The position numbers were made by a program, and so were the translations under genes. DNA of 64,000 nucleotides from Pseudoalteromonas marina (GTDB lineage: Bacteria > Pseudomonadota > Gammaproteobacteria > Enterobacterales > Alteromonadaceae): the NCBI RefSeq assembly GCF_000238335.3, contig NZ_AHCB03000005.1, forward strand, positions 1,867,317 to 1,931,316, written 5' to 3'. The stretch's first letter is position 1. Every line of letters begins with the position of its first letter. The notes under the pieces were generated by a model. That model saw only the letters and a list, made by a program, of their open reading frames with translations. It had not been told where the DNA came from and did not search any database. Positions 36,107 to 45,071 of the stretch are shown piece by piece.

Positions 36107-36137
36107 CCCACCACCTCACTGATTTCTGTGAGGGGCT
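36105..36137 (+). promoter_or_regulatory. hairpin in the receptor leader
   Basis: CCTCAC (36114-36119) pairs with GTGAGG (36128-36133), extended by AGCC (36105-36108) with GGCT (36134-36137) across a five-base bulge. There is no T run, so it is not a simple terminator. It begins at the leader ORF stop codon. Confidence 0.4.
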
Positions 36138-36242
36138 CAGCGTGTCATTTCACCACTGCCCTGTCTAAAAAACATAATAATTAAAGCCTTAAGAAATATT
36201 AAACCTATTTCTGCGCGCTTAAAAAAGACAAAAGGTACTACA

Positions 36243-39170
36243 ATGTTTCGTCAACTAACTATTGCGGCCACAGTAAGCGCTTTACTGAGCCCTATTACCT
36301 GTGCGTACGCACAAGAAACTCAAACTGATACCAACATTGAACGAGTAGAAGTAACAGGATCTCGCTTAAAAGGCGTTGATCTGGAAGGCACTATTCCACT
36401 AACCGTGTTAGACCAAGATGCAATCAAACGCTCTGGTGCTAATACCATTCATGAATTACTCAAAGATTTATCTGTATTTAAAGGCGGGAGCGGTACGTTC
36501 TCAACCTCTGAAAGTGGCGGTACGTCTACTTCTACACCAGCGGGCCAATCAGCAGCGAGTTTAAGAGGCATGGGACCTTCGGCAACGCTTACATTAATTA
36601 ATGGTCGCCGAGTTGCACCTAGCTCATTTGCTGCTGGTACTGAAAACTTTGTAGATGTGAATTCAATTCCGCTAGCCGCCATTGAGCGTATTGATATTTT
36701 AGCCACCGGTGCATCAGCCGTTTATGGTGCCGATGCTGTAGCGGGTGTTATTAATTACATTTTAAAAGATGATTTTGAAGGCGCTGAAATCAATACTTCG
36801 TTTGCCGATAGCTTTGATCAGCATGACGAAAGTAAAAAGCAGCTAAACTTAGTGTATGGTACAAAAATAGGCGAGAGTAACTTAACGGTATTTGCAGATA
36901 TATACGACCGTAACGCTTTTAGAGCAACCGATCGTAATTACACGGCCTCTCCCTCTTTAGTGAATGGTTACTCCTATTTACCTAAGCTGGAGAACTCACC
37001 GAATATTTATTATTTCAGCAGCCGAGATGGTAACGAACTTCCATCACCAAACTGTAAAACCGAATTAGTGACTACTGAATTTGGTGAACAAATTTGTGCT
37101 TACTACCCTAATCAAGATGACTACCTAGATACCCCATTTGAGAGCCTTTCAACCGGCTTTATGTTTAATAGTGAGCTCGGTGGTCTACAATGGCACACTG
37201 ACTTTTTTTACAGCCAAACCAAGGCAAAAGCGTATTCATCGCCCTCACCTATTAACCAAATTAATGACGACGACGGCCCGTTTATTTTAGAAGACGCCTT
37301 ATTTATTTACGATAATGCCGATGGAAGTAATGATTTAATGGATCAACTCTACATTGACCCATTTGATACTCAAAGCGGCCGAGAAGTGTATGGTTTTGGC
37401 TTTGATGCCCGCTTTAATGCCCCAAGAACAGTGGAAGTAGAAACGAAAAACTTTCGCTTAGTAAGTAGCCTAAGTGGTGAAATTGGTGATTGGGGTTGGG
37501 AGTCTGGTGTTACTCTTTCTCGCTCACGTTCAGAGCAGGAGGCTATTGCTGGGGTTTATAATCGTTATCAGTTTCATGGCGCGATAACAGGAGAGCTTTG
37601 TTCAGACGGTACATTGGCAAGTTTTGACGGTACTGACTTAAACTGTGCATCGGGAGAACTGCTACCTTTTTACAACCCTTTCCTTCAAGGCGACGCCGCT
37701 AATGATGCCGTTTTGGCAACAGCGCAAGCTCGCCCAACACGCAGCGGAGAAAGTACAGTTTACGGCTGGGATGCTAATTTTAATGGTGAGATATTTACCT
37801 TTAACGACCTACCTGCCTATGCCTCATTTGGGGTAGAAGCACGCCGTGAAGAGCTAAGCGACATTCCTTCGCTTAATTCACAAGCTCAAGCAGATAAAGA
37901 CTATCTTGTTGATGTATTTGGCTTTGGCTCTAGTTTATCAGAAGCCGATCGCACTCAATATGCAGCGTTTGCTGAATTAAGTATTTCACTGAGTGAGCAA
38001 ATAGAGCTACAAGCAGCGGGTCGATACGATCATTACGATGATTTTGGTGGCACCTTTAATCCAAAAATAGGTTTGAGCTATCGCCCGACTGATTCGTTAG
38101 TTGTTCGTGGTTCATGGTCAACCTCGTTTAGAGCACCATCATTAACTCAAGCTGGCGTTAAATTAAGAACCACGCAATCTACTTTTGACTGTGGTGCCAA
38201 CCAAGCTGTAGCCGATTTATACTGTATGGGTGATGGCACCGAAGTAAGTGTTAATTCGTTAGAGTTAGGTAACCCTAATTTAAATGCAGAAGAATCTGAG
38301 GCTATTAGTGTTGGTTTTGCATGGAGCCCATCGGCTAATACTAATTTAACCCTTGATTATTGGCAGTTTGATCATGAAGAAGTAATTGATACTAACATGA
38401 CCGCAGTGTTAGATCGCGCCATAACCGATGCATCACTTCGTCACTGTGGCATTGTACCACCGGGCGAGCAAGGCATATCGTACGATGAAGCATTATGTGA
38501 TGTCACCGACACCAGTGGTTTAAACATAGAGCAAGACGGAGCCAACTTAACTGAAATCTTAGCCAGCTACATCGATGAATTCAACCCACGTGATGACGAG
38601 CTATTTTTACCGCTGTTTCGCGATCATGCTATCCCACTTGAAAACACCGGTACTCAAACTTTAGCTGGCATAGACTTTAAGTTTGATCACCGCTTTAGGC
38701 TATCAGGTGGCGACTTAACCTTTGCGTTTGACGGCACTCATTACCTTGAGTTTGAACGTAATAAACCGGGGTCTGACTCGTTAGAGAAGTTGGTAGGAAC
38801 TTATCGTTACCCTGAAAACATTGCTCGTATGTCAATAGATTGGGAGGCGCAAAGTTACTACCTTAACTTAGGTGCAAACTACACCAGCAGCTACGAAGAT
38901 GATATAGAAGGCCTGCGTGGGCGTGAAATTGATGAACTAGATTCACTTGGCGTATTAGACTCAAAAGGTGAGCATCAGGTTGACGATTGGCTCGTTTGGG
39001 ATTTATCAGCGGGTTACTATGTTAATAAATCGCTGACTTTGCGTGCGCGTATCAATAATATTTTTGATAAAGAGCCACCCACACTTTATGGTTCAAGCCG
39101 CGGATTTGATTCAATTAATCATAATGCCCTTGGTGCTAATTATAAATTAAGTATTAGCTACCGCTTTTAA
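36243..39170 (+). CDS. TonB-dependent receptor, probable cyanophycin-peptide importer
   Basis: Outer-membrane gated channel. It has a signal peptide (cleavage after AYAQ, about residue 24), a TonB-box-like stretch and a plug domain (RVEVTGSRLKGVDLEGTIPLTVL, then LRGMGPSATLTLINGRRVAP and DAVAGVINYILKDDFEG), a 22-strand barrel and the terminal aromatic signature ending in F (YKLSISYRF). At 975 residues it belongs to the class common in Alteromonadales for peptide and oligomer uptake. Its position, divergent from a secreted cyanophycinase and upstream of a carrier and isoaspartyl dipeptidase, suggests that it imports beta-Asp-Arg or cyanophycin fragments. The ligand is inference. A terminator separates it from the carrier gene. 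Confidence 0.9.
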   Translation: MFRQLTIAATVSALLSPITCAYAQETQTDTNIERVEVTGSRLKGVDLEGTIPLTVLDQDAIKRSGANTIHELLKDLSVFKGGSGTFSTSESGGTSTSTPAGQSAASLRGMGPSATLTLINGRRVAPSSFAAGTENFVDVNSIPLAAIERIDILATGASAVYGADAVAGVINYILKDDFEGAEINTSFADSFDQHDESKKQLNLVYGTKIGESNLTVFADIYDRNAFRATDRNYTASPSLVNGYSYLPKLENSPNIYYFSSRDGNELPSPNCKTELVTTEFGEQICAYYPNQDDYLDTPFESLSTGFMFNSELGGLQWHTDFFYSQTKAKAYSSPSPINQINDDDGPFILEDALFIYDNADGSNDLMDQLYIDPFDTQSGREVYGFGFDARFNAPRTVEVETKNFRLVSSLSGEIGDWGWESGVTLSRSRSEQEAIAGVYNRYQFHGAITGELCSDGTLASFDGTDLNCASGELLPFYNPFLQGDAANDAVLATAQARPTRSGESTVYGWDANFNGEIFTFNDLPAYASFGVEARREELSDIPSLNSQAQADKDYLVDVFGFGSSLSEADRTQYAAFAELSISLSEQIELQAAGRYDHYDDFGGTFNPKIGLSYRPTDSLVVRGSWSTSFRAPSLTQAGVKLRTTQSTFDCGANQAVADLYCMGDGTEVSVNSLELGNPNLNAEESEAISVGFAWSPSANTNLTLDYWQFDHEEVIDTNMTAVLDRAITDASLRHCGIVPPGEQGISYDEALCDVTDTSGLNIEQDGANLTEILASYIDEFNPRDDELFLPLFRDHAIPLENTGTQTLAGIDFKFDHRFRLSGGDLTFAFDGTHYLEFERNKPGSDSLEKLVGTYRYPENIARMSIDWEAQSYYLNLGANYTSSYEDDIEGLRGREIDELDSLGVLDSKGEHQVDDWLVWDLSAGYYVNKSLTLRARINNIFDKEPPTLYGSSRGFDSINHNALGANYKLSISYRF

Positions 39171-39177
39171 CCACTTA

Positions 39178-39209
39178 GCCGCAAAGCAAACGCTTTGCGG
39201 CCTTCCTTT
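39178..39209 (+). terminator. intrinsic terminator after the TonB receptor
   Basis: GCCGCAAAGC and GCTTTGCGGC form a 10-bp perfect stem with an AAAC loop, followed by CTTCCTTTT. Confidence 0.8.
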
Positions 39210-39311
39210 TGCTACGGGTTATGGCTGCAGTGACGCTGCCTATTAAGTGCTAAAGTACGTTTAAGCGTTTATTTACGCATCAACACAATGACCTTTTATT
39301 AAAGTGAAATT

Positions 39312-40715
39312 ATGAAACAAAAACAATTTTCTATGCCCGATGCGAGCATTCTTTTGCTTTGCGTGGCAGTGATTGCCTATATGGCCACGGTTTTTATTAC
39401 CCCTGGGGTATTTAATGCAGAACCGGGTAGCCATACTGTGCAGCTTTCACAATATCAAGCCGTTAACGACCAACAATCACCACCTGTTTTTGCACAAGGT
39501 GGCGACATTGGTTTAGCAAATGTATTGTTTGAAGGCTTAGTGTCGGGTGATAAATATGGTGCAGCTATTGGCGTAATGGCGTTTATTTTAATCACTGGCG
39601 GTGCCTTTGGCATTATTATGAAAACCGGTGCGATTAATAACGGCATTATGGCACTTATTAATAAAACCCAGCGGGTTGAATGGCTATTTATTCCCTTACT
39701 GTTTTTACTATTTTCGTTAGGCGGCGCGGTTTTTGGTATGGGCGAAGAGGCTATTGCCTTTTGTATTGTGCTGCTTCCTATTATGCAACAACTTGGCTAC
39801 GACGCTAAAGTCACTGTACTTACAACTTATGTGGCCACGCAAATAGGCTTTGCCACCTCATGGATGAACCCGTTTAGCATTGCTATAGCGCAATCGATAG
39901 CTGAAATCCCGGTGTTTTCTGGTGCAGGCTTTCGTATGCTAGCGTGGGCTTGTTTTACCCTAGTAGGCCTTGTGTTTACCATGCGCTATGCAAAACGGAT
40001 AAAAACACAAGCCCAAAAAACGGGTGATCAGCCAACGATTAAACTTAGCCTAGCCGATGCACTCACATTATTAGTGTTTGTATTGGGCATAGCCTGGGTT
40101 GTATGGGGCGTGATGGCTCGCCAATATTATATTCCTGAGCTTGCGGCACAATTTTTTTGTATTGGTATTATTAGTGCAATAATTGCCATCGTGTTTAAAA
40201 AGCTAACCGCGAATGAGTGCGCTGAAGCCTTTAAAAACGGTGCACAAGAGTTACTGCCAGCCGCGTTATTGGTCGCACTAGCTAAAGGCATTGTATTACT
40301 ATTAGGGGGTAGCGATTTAACTACTCCCTCAACCCTAAATACACTGCTGTATTACTGTGCAAGTAGCATAGCCAGTGTGCCAGATTACATTGCGGCTTGG
40401 GGAATGCTGGTGTTCCAAAGTGTATTTAACTTTTTTGTTTCATCGGGTTCAGGCCAAGCTGCCATCACTATGCCGCTGATGTCTCCACTTGGCGATTTGC
40501 TCAATGTATCAAGGCAAATTGTGGTATTAGCCTTTCAATTAGGAGATGGCTTAACCAATATTTTAATTCCTACTTCAGCTAGTTTAATTGGTTGTTTAGG
40601 GGTGGTGAAATTAGATTGGGGAGAGTGGGCTGCGTTTATTTGGCGCTTTGCCCTAGCACTTTTTGTATTAGCAAGCGGCTTTATATTTCTTGCTTACTTT
40701 ATTAATTATCAATAA
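39312..40715 (+). CDS. YfcC/DcuC-type inner-membrane carrier, probable dipeptide importer
   Basis: Polytopic transporter of 467 residues with about 12 hydrophobic helices, resembling the YfcC family (C4-dicarboxylate anaerobic carrier superfamily). Features include GGDIGLANVLFEGLVSG near residue 65, the GAVFGMGEEAIAFC helix near 140 and the FVSSGSGQAAITMPLMSPL signature near 380, typical of substrate-binding hairpins in this fold. It starts 12 bases upstream of the isoaspartyl dipeptidase in the same operon. The expected cargo is the beta-Asp-Arg dipeptide or its products, by context only. Confidence 0.82.
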   Translation: MKQKQFSMPDASILLLCVAVIAYMATVFITPGVFNAEPGSHTVQLSQYQAVNDQQSPPVFAQGGDIGLANVLFEGLVSGDKYGAAIGVMAFILITGGAFGIIMKTGAINNGIMALINKTQRVEWLFIPLLFLLFSLGGAVFGMGEEAIAFCIVLLPIMQQLGYDAKVTVLTTYVATQIGFATSWMNPFSIAIAQSIAEIPVFSGAGFRMLAWACFTLVGLVFTMRYAKRIKTQAQKTGDQPTIKLSLADALTLLVFVLGIAWVVWGVMARQYYIPELAAQFFCIGIISAIIAIVFKKLTANECAEAFKNGAQELLPAALLVALAKGIVLLLGGSDLTTPSTLNTLLYYCASSIASVPDYIAAWGMLVFQSVFNFFVSSGSGQAAITMPLMSPLGDLLNVSRQIVVLAFQLGDGLTNILIPTSASLIGCLGVVKLDWGEWAAFIWRFALALFVLASGFIFLAYFINYQ

Positions 40716-40727
40716 AAAGAACTTGTT

Positions 40728-41894
40728 ATGTTAACTTTAATTCAAGGTGTAAACGTTTATGCACCTACCTACCTAGGCACACAAGATGTTTTAATTGGCG
40801 GTGGTAAAATCATTGCTATTGACGAAAATATAATCCTCGACAGCAGTGTACTCGTCAAACGAATTGACGGTAAAAATAAGCTGGTTGCGCCGGGGTTTGT
40901 TGATTCGTTAGTGCATATTACCGGTGGCGGTGGCGAGGCTGGATTTGCCAGCCGCACCCCTGAAATGAACCTAACCGATGCCACCCTATCGGGCACTACC
41001 ACAGTGGTGGGCGCACTGGGTACCGATTCAAGCTCACGTACGCTGACCAATTTGGTTGCCAAAGCAAAAGGGCTTAAAGAGCAAGGGCTAAATGTATTTT
41101 GCCATACGGGTTCGTATCATTTGCCAGCTAAAACACTCAGCCACTCAATCACTGACGACATTATGTATATAGAGGAGTTTATAGGTGTAGGCGAGGTGGC
41201 GATTTCTGATCATCGCAGTAGCCAACCTACTGTACAGCAATTAGCGGAATTAGCAGCCGAGGCTAAAGTAGCCGGTATGCTCAGTGGTAAAAAAGGCACC
41301 GTAAGTATTCATGTGGGCCCTGTTGATAGCCATTTAACTATTTTGCATCAGGTGGCTCAGCAAAGTGATATTAAGCTTAAACAGTTTTATCCTACGCATA
41401 TGAACCGCAATAAAGCACTTCTTGATGCCGGTATTCAATTTTGTGATCAGGGCGGTACTATCGACTTTACCACCAGCACTACCGATTACGATTTAGCCCA
41501 CGGTGAGTTCGCAGCAGCCCATGCCCTTGCTTATTGCTTAGACCAAGGTGTAGCAGCAAATCAACTCACTATGAGCTCAGATGGCCATGCTAGTTTACCT
41601 ATTTTCGATAAAGACTTTAATTTATTGGGACTTGAGGTAGGTAAAGAGTCCTCTTTATTAACCTCGTTTCAGCAAGCAGTTAAGCAATATAACGTCCCTA
41701 TTGAGCACGCCTTGATGAGCATAACCAGTAACCCCGCTGATATTTTAGGGCTTAATAAAGGCCGCTTAAAAACAGCGAGCGACGCAGATATTGTGCTTCT
41801 CGATAAAGAGACCTTAACCCCTGAGTACGTATGGGCAAACGGTACTTTAATGGTACAAAACAGCCACGCGGTTATAAAAGGGCCGTTTGAGTGA
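40728..41894 (+). CDS. iadA: isoaspartyl dipeptidase-like amidohydrolase with altered metal site
   Basis: Amidohydrolase-superfamily enzyme expected to split beta-aspartyl dipeptides such as beta-Asp-Arg into aspartate and arginine. Family blocks are clear: GFVD..VHITGGGGEAGF (about residues 57-73), ISDHRSSQPT (159-168), SIHVG with H195, PTHMNRN with H224 and SSDGHAS with D285. Two expected ligands of the binuclear site are changed: the first His of the HxH pair is Leu61, and the carbamylated Lys position is Glu156. The length, 388 residues, is normal. It ends an operon with the YfcC carrier and is followed by a terminator. Activity is likely but the metal centre may differ from E. coli IadA. 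Confidence 0.85.
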   Translation: MLTLIQGVNVYAPTYLGTQDVLIGGGKIIAIDENIILDSSVLVKRIDGKNKLVAPGFVDSLVHITGGGGEAGFASRTPEMNLTDATLSGTTTVVGALGTDSSSRTLTNLVAKAKGLKEQGLNVFCHTGSYHLPAKTLSHSITDDIMYIEEFIGVGEVAISDHRSSQPTVQQLAELAAEAKVAGMLSGKKGTVSIHVGPVDSHLTILHQVAQQSDIKLKQFYPTHMNRNKALLDAGIQFCDQGGTIDFTTSTTDYDLAHGEFAAAHALAYCLDQGVAANQLTMSSDGHASLPIFDKDFNLLGLEVGKESSLLTSFQQAVKQYNVPIEHALMSITSNPADILGLNKGRLKTASDADIVLLDKETLTPEYVWANGTLMVQNSHAVIKGPFE

Positions 41895-41899
41895 CTTTC

Positions 41900-41930
41900 A
41901 ACGCAGTTAATTAATTTAACTGCGTTTTTT
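41900..41930 (+). terminator. intrinsic terminator of the carrier-dipeptidase operon
   Basis: AACGCAGTTAA and TTAACTGCGTT form an 11-bp stem, followed by a T run, starting 5 bases after the iadA stop. Confidence 0.88.
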
Positions 41931-42075
41931 ACCTGTTTAATCATAGCAAAGTTAAAATCGCGGTTATGGTTAATTTTTATAGAAATGTTATGCATCGCAT
42001 TAACTTGCAGGCTATTTTAGTCAGCGTTAAGCTAGCGCTTTATTTAATTAAATATTGATATTCCAAGGCTTTATA

Positions 42076-42993
42076 ATGACTGACAGCGCATACCCAATTG
42101 GCACACCAGGTAAAAAATGGAACGACAGCGACAAAGCACAATGGCTAGCAGGGCAAGTTATAAAGCGTAGCTACCAAGATGAAGTGTTAACGCTAATAAA
42201 CGAACTTAAAGGCACATTAACGGTTGAGCAATATGGCGAGCTTAATTACAACGATGGCTGTTATCCATTATATGCCCTGCAAACACCTAATTTTGATGAT
42301 ACCAAACCAACGGTTTTAATTACCGGTGGCGTGCATGGGTACGAAACCAGTGGTGTACATGGCGCGCTTAGATTTGCAAAAACCTCTGCTTTAAATCATT
42401 CAAAACACTTTAATATAATTATTACTCCCTGTATTAGCCCTTGGGGGTATGAAACAATTAACCGCTGGAACCCAAGCGCAATAGATCCTAACCGCTCCTT
42501 TTACGAAAATAGCCCATCACACGAGTCTGCCGCTGTTATGGCCTATGTAAAATCATTAAATATTGATCTACTAGCACACATTGATTTACACGAGACAACA
42601 GACTCCGATAACAGTGAATTCAGGCCAGCGCTTGCAGCACGTGAAGGCACAACTAATACAAACTGGAATATTCCTGATGGGTTTTACTTAGTTGCTGACA
42701 GTACAAAGCCAGAGCCAGAATTTCAAAAAGTGATTATTGAGGGCGTTGCAAAGGTTACGCATATTGCACCAAGCGATGAAAACAATGCATTAATAGGCGT
42801 ACCGCAGGAACAATTTGGCGTTATAAATTACGCAGCACGCCAATTAGGTTTATGTATGGGCTTTACTGATGCACCTTTTGTAACAACAACAGAGGTTTAC
42901 CCAGATAGTCCTTCAGCCAACAGTGAACAATGTATATTAGCGCAAGTTGCTGTTATTGATAGTGCTTTAAATTATTTACGAAATGAAGGCTAA
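42076..42993 (+). CDS. M14-family zinc hydrolase (succinylglutamate desuccinylase/aspartoacylase-like)
   Basis: Zinc carboxypeptidase-fold enzyme of 305 residues. The metal ligands are visible: GGVHGYETSG (His87 and Glu90) and, at about residues 163-170, HIDLHETTD (third His), with DPNRSF near 137 supplying the substrate-binding Asn-Arg pair. It lacks a signal peptide and is cytoplasmic. Start ATG 42076 is chosen for AAGG eight bases upstream; the frame opens seven codons earlier without such a site. It follows the cyanophycin locus but is separated by a terminator and ~140 bases, so a role there is not shown. The substrate is unknown, perhaps an N-acyl amino acid or peptide. Confidence 0.8.
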   Translation: MTDSAYPIGTPGKKWNDSDKAQWLAGQVIKRSYQDEVLTLINELKGTLTVEQYGELNYNDGCYPLYALQTPNFDDTKPTVLITGGVHGYETSGVHGALRFAKTSALNHSKHFNIIITPCISPWGYETINRWNPSAIDPNRSFYENSPSHESAAVMAYVKSLNIDLLAHIDLHETTDSDNSEFRPALAAREGTTNTNWNIPDGFYLVADSTKPEPEFQKVIIEGVAKVTHIAPSDENNALIGVPQEQFGVINYAARQLGLCMGFTDAPFVTTTEVYPDSPSANSEQCILAQVAVIDSALNYLRNEG

Positions 42994-43000
42994 ATTACTA

Positions 43001-43043
43001 GTTGCTACGTTTATCATAAGTGTGTTTTATTAAACGTAGTAAC
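43001..43043. repeat. inverted repeat, 13-bp arms
   Basis: GTTGCTACGTTTA (43001-43013) and TAAACGTAGTAAC (43031-43043) pair over 13 positions with one G-T wobble around a 17-base loop. It lies 8 bases after the hydrolase stop. There is no T run, so it may be a processing or stabilising hairpin. Confidence 0.55.
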
Positions 43044-43072
43044 AAGTCTGTAATATAAATAGAGAGAAAGCT

Positions 43073-43510
43073 TTGCAAGTAGATAAAAATGAGCATTATG
43101 ATTTTTCATTAAAAAATGACTATGGCAACGTTAATTTTTATGTAGATAACAACATAATTGTTGCTGAATTTTCAGGTAGCATCGATACCGATATTCTAAG
43201 TGTGTATGGTGAAAAGCTCATTAATACTACTGCACAATTTAACGGCAACCCCTGGGGCTATATTAGCGACTCACGAAAGGTATTAGCAGCGACGCCTGAA
43301 GCCGAGTTATTGCTCACTAAAATTGGCAAAAAAATGCAAGCTGCAAATTGCTTTATCAGCGCGTATGTAATGACATCGGCCATTGCAATCAGTCAAATGT
43401 CGCGGGTTTTAAATAGCGTTGGCAGAGACGGCACTAAATGTATATTTAGTGAGGTTGAAAGTGCCAAGCAATACGTTATTAAGCACCTTAAAAACAGCCA
43501 AGCGGATTAA
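43073..43510 (+). CDS. hypothetical protein, STAS/SpoIIAA-like by eye
   Basis: A 145-residue soluble protein with alternating beta and alpha segments: VNFYVDNNIIVAEFSGSID, then GYISDSRKV, then ISQMSRVLNSVGRD. This pattern resembles SpoIIAA-like/STAS domains, but I see no diagnostic motif. The start is TTG 43073 with GAGAG upstream; no ATG is near. It converges with ccoG. Function unknown. Confidence 0.55.
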   Translation: MQVDKNEHYDFSLKNDYGNVNFYVDNNIIVAEFSGSIDTDILSVYGEKLINTTAQFNGNPWGYISDSRKVLAATPEAELLLTKIGKKMQAANCFISAYVMTSAIAISQMSRVLNSVGRDGTKCIFSEVESAKQYVIKHLKNSQAD

Positions 43511-43538
43511 TTATTTAATCAACTTGGCGTTTAACTAC

Positions 43539-44918
43539 TTAGTTTTTATAAAACTGACTGTCCTTGGTGATGGTAATACTCGCATCTTCCTGCGCGGTAA
43601 CTACAAATCTTAATTTACTTACTTTTTGTTTAATATCGTAACCATCAGCGGTAACCGTAACCGGTATTTTTTTCATTAAACCAGGTTGTACGAGTGTTGC
43701 CTTTGGACTTTTAAGCGTTGCCCCAGGTAACCCCTCAATAGCGATTGTGTAGTGCATTGATTGCTGTGTTTTGTTAATAATGGTTAGTGTGTATGGGTTT
43801 TCAACTAGGCCCTCATAATTTACTCTGTAGAGTGCGTTTCTATCACGAAGCACTGAGGCCTCTATGGGTGTACGCTGCATCATCCATGCAAACATCGATA
43901 GGATAAGTAAGGCAGTTAACGTGCCATAGCCAACAAGCTTTAATCTAAATGGGTTGGTTTTTTTACCTTCCATTTGTTTTTCACTCGCGTATTTAATTAA
44001 GCCTTTGTCGTAGCCAAACTTATTCATTGTGTCATCGCAGGCATCAATACATAAACCACAGTTTATGCACTCATATTGCAAGCCATTTCTTATATCAATA
44101 CCCGCAGGGCATACCTCCACACATAAATTACAGTCTACACAATCGCCTAGGTTTAATAACTTTGGATCAGCTTTACGCTTACGTGGTCCACGGTTTTCTC
44201 CTCGTTCAGCATCATAAGTAACAACTAAGGTATCTTTATCAAACATCACTGACTGAAAACGAGAATACGGGCATGCAATGGTGCACATTTTTTCTCTTAA
44301 AAAACCAGCATTACCGTACGTACACCCAGCAAAAAAAAGCACCCAAAATGTGGTAATGCCAGACCAATCAAACGAAAGCATGTCTAAGTATAAATTTTTA
44401 GCCGGAATAAAATACGCCATAAATGAGGTCGCTGTTAAAACCGAAATAACTATCCACGCGCTGTGTTTAGCTATTTTTTTACGCCACGTGCTAAATGTCC
44501 ATTTTGACTTATCTAATTTAATGCGCTGATTGCGTGTACCTTCTATTCGTTGCTCAACCCATGTAAACATCAACATCCATATTGTTTGCGGGCACGTGTA
44601 ACCGCACCAAACTCGGCCAAGCCAATTAGTAACAAAAAATAACGCAAAGGCCCCCACCATAAAAAGCATGGCTAAAATCATAAAGTCTTGAGGAAGAAGT
44701 GTTAATCCAAAAATAGTAAAGGTTTGTGTTGCGACATCTAACAGTACAGCCTGCTGACCGTTATATTGAATCCATGGAATGGCAATAAACGTTAACATTA
44801 GCAACCAGCCTAAATTACGGCGTATACGTTGAAAAAAGCCTTTTTGCTCGCGAATATAAATTGGCCCTGAGTTATAGGGCTTAATGATCATGTCTTGCTC
44901 TTTAATATCAAACTTCAT
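43539..44918 (-). CDS. ccoG: cytochrome c oxidase accessory protein CcoG (FixG/RdxA)
   Basis: Membrane-bound ferredoxin-like protein needed for copper reduction during cbb3 oxidase assembly. Five membrane helices are visible (for example LGWLLMLTFIAIPWI, MILAMLFMVGAFALFFV, WIVISVLTATSFMAYFIP). Iron-sulfur ligands are MCTIACPYSRFQ, and the double cluster CVDCNLCVEVCP and CINCGLCIDACD. A C-terminal immunoglobulin-like domain follows. The ATG at 44918 gives 459 residues; a second ATG nine codons later has a better AAGAG site and may be the real start. The rest of the cco genes are not in the window. Confidence 0.93.
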   Translation of the reverse strand: MKFDIKEQDMIIKPYNSGPIYIREQKGFFQRIRRNLGWLLMLTFIAIPWIQYNGQQAVLLDVATQTFTIFGLTLLPQDFMILAMLFMVGAFALFFVTNWLGRVWCGYTCPQTIWMLMFTWVEQRIEGTRNQRIKLDKSKWTFSTWRKKIAKHSAWIVISVLTATSFMAYFIPAKNLYLDMLSFDWSGITTFWVLFFAGCTYGNAGFLREKMCTIACPYSRFQSVMFDKDTLVVTYDAERGENRGPRKRKADPKLLNLGDCVDCNLCVEVCPAGIDIRNGLQYECINCGLCIDACDDTMNKFGYDKGLIKYASEKQMEGKKTNPFRLKLVGYGTLTALLILSMFAWMMQRTPIEASVLRDRNALYRVNYEGLVENPYTLTIINKTQQSMHYTIAIEGLPGATLKSPKATLVQPGLMKKIPVTVTADGYDIKQKVSKLRFVVTAQEDASITITKDSQFYKN

Positions 44919-45032
44919 GTTACTTACTTAATTAGAACGGATGTTGTTTAAGTATTTGCAACTTTCAGACCAAACTGAAACTTTATTTAATCTATTGATA
45001 TTAAATAACTTTATAATTTACACGCTTTTACC

Positions 45033-45071
45033 AATCGCGACATATAACGAAAAACGTTATATATCGCGATT
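45033..45071. repeat. 39-base near-perfect inverted repeat at the end of the sigma54 regulator
   Basis: AATCGCGA-C-ATATAACG (45033-45049) and CGTTATAT-A-TCGCGATT (45055-45071) pair over 17 positions with one mismatch around five A residues. It overlaps the regulator stop codon. The core TCGCGA with flanking AT also appears in the regulator's own upstream region (TCGCGAAATATCACGA near 46492-46507). Confidence 0.7.

Larger units (their letters stand above)
35891..36242. other. divergent regulatory region of the cyanophycin locus
   Basis: About 350 bases between the cyanophycinase and receptor genes. It contains a promoter with an embedded palindrome, a 24-codon leader ORF and two hairpins (each listed separately). 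Confidence 0.6.

Noticed and set aside
42076..42993. M14-type hydrolase as part of the cyanophycin operon
   Set aside because: A strong terminator and about 140 bases separate it from iadA, so a shared transcript is not supported.
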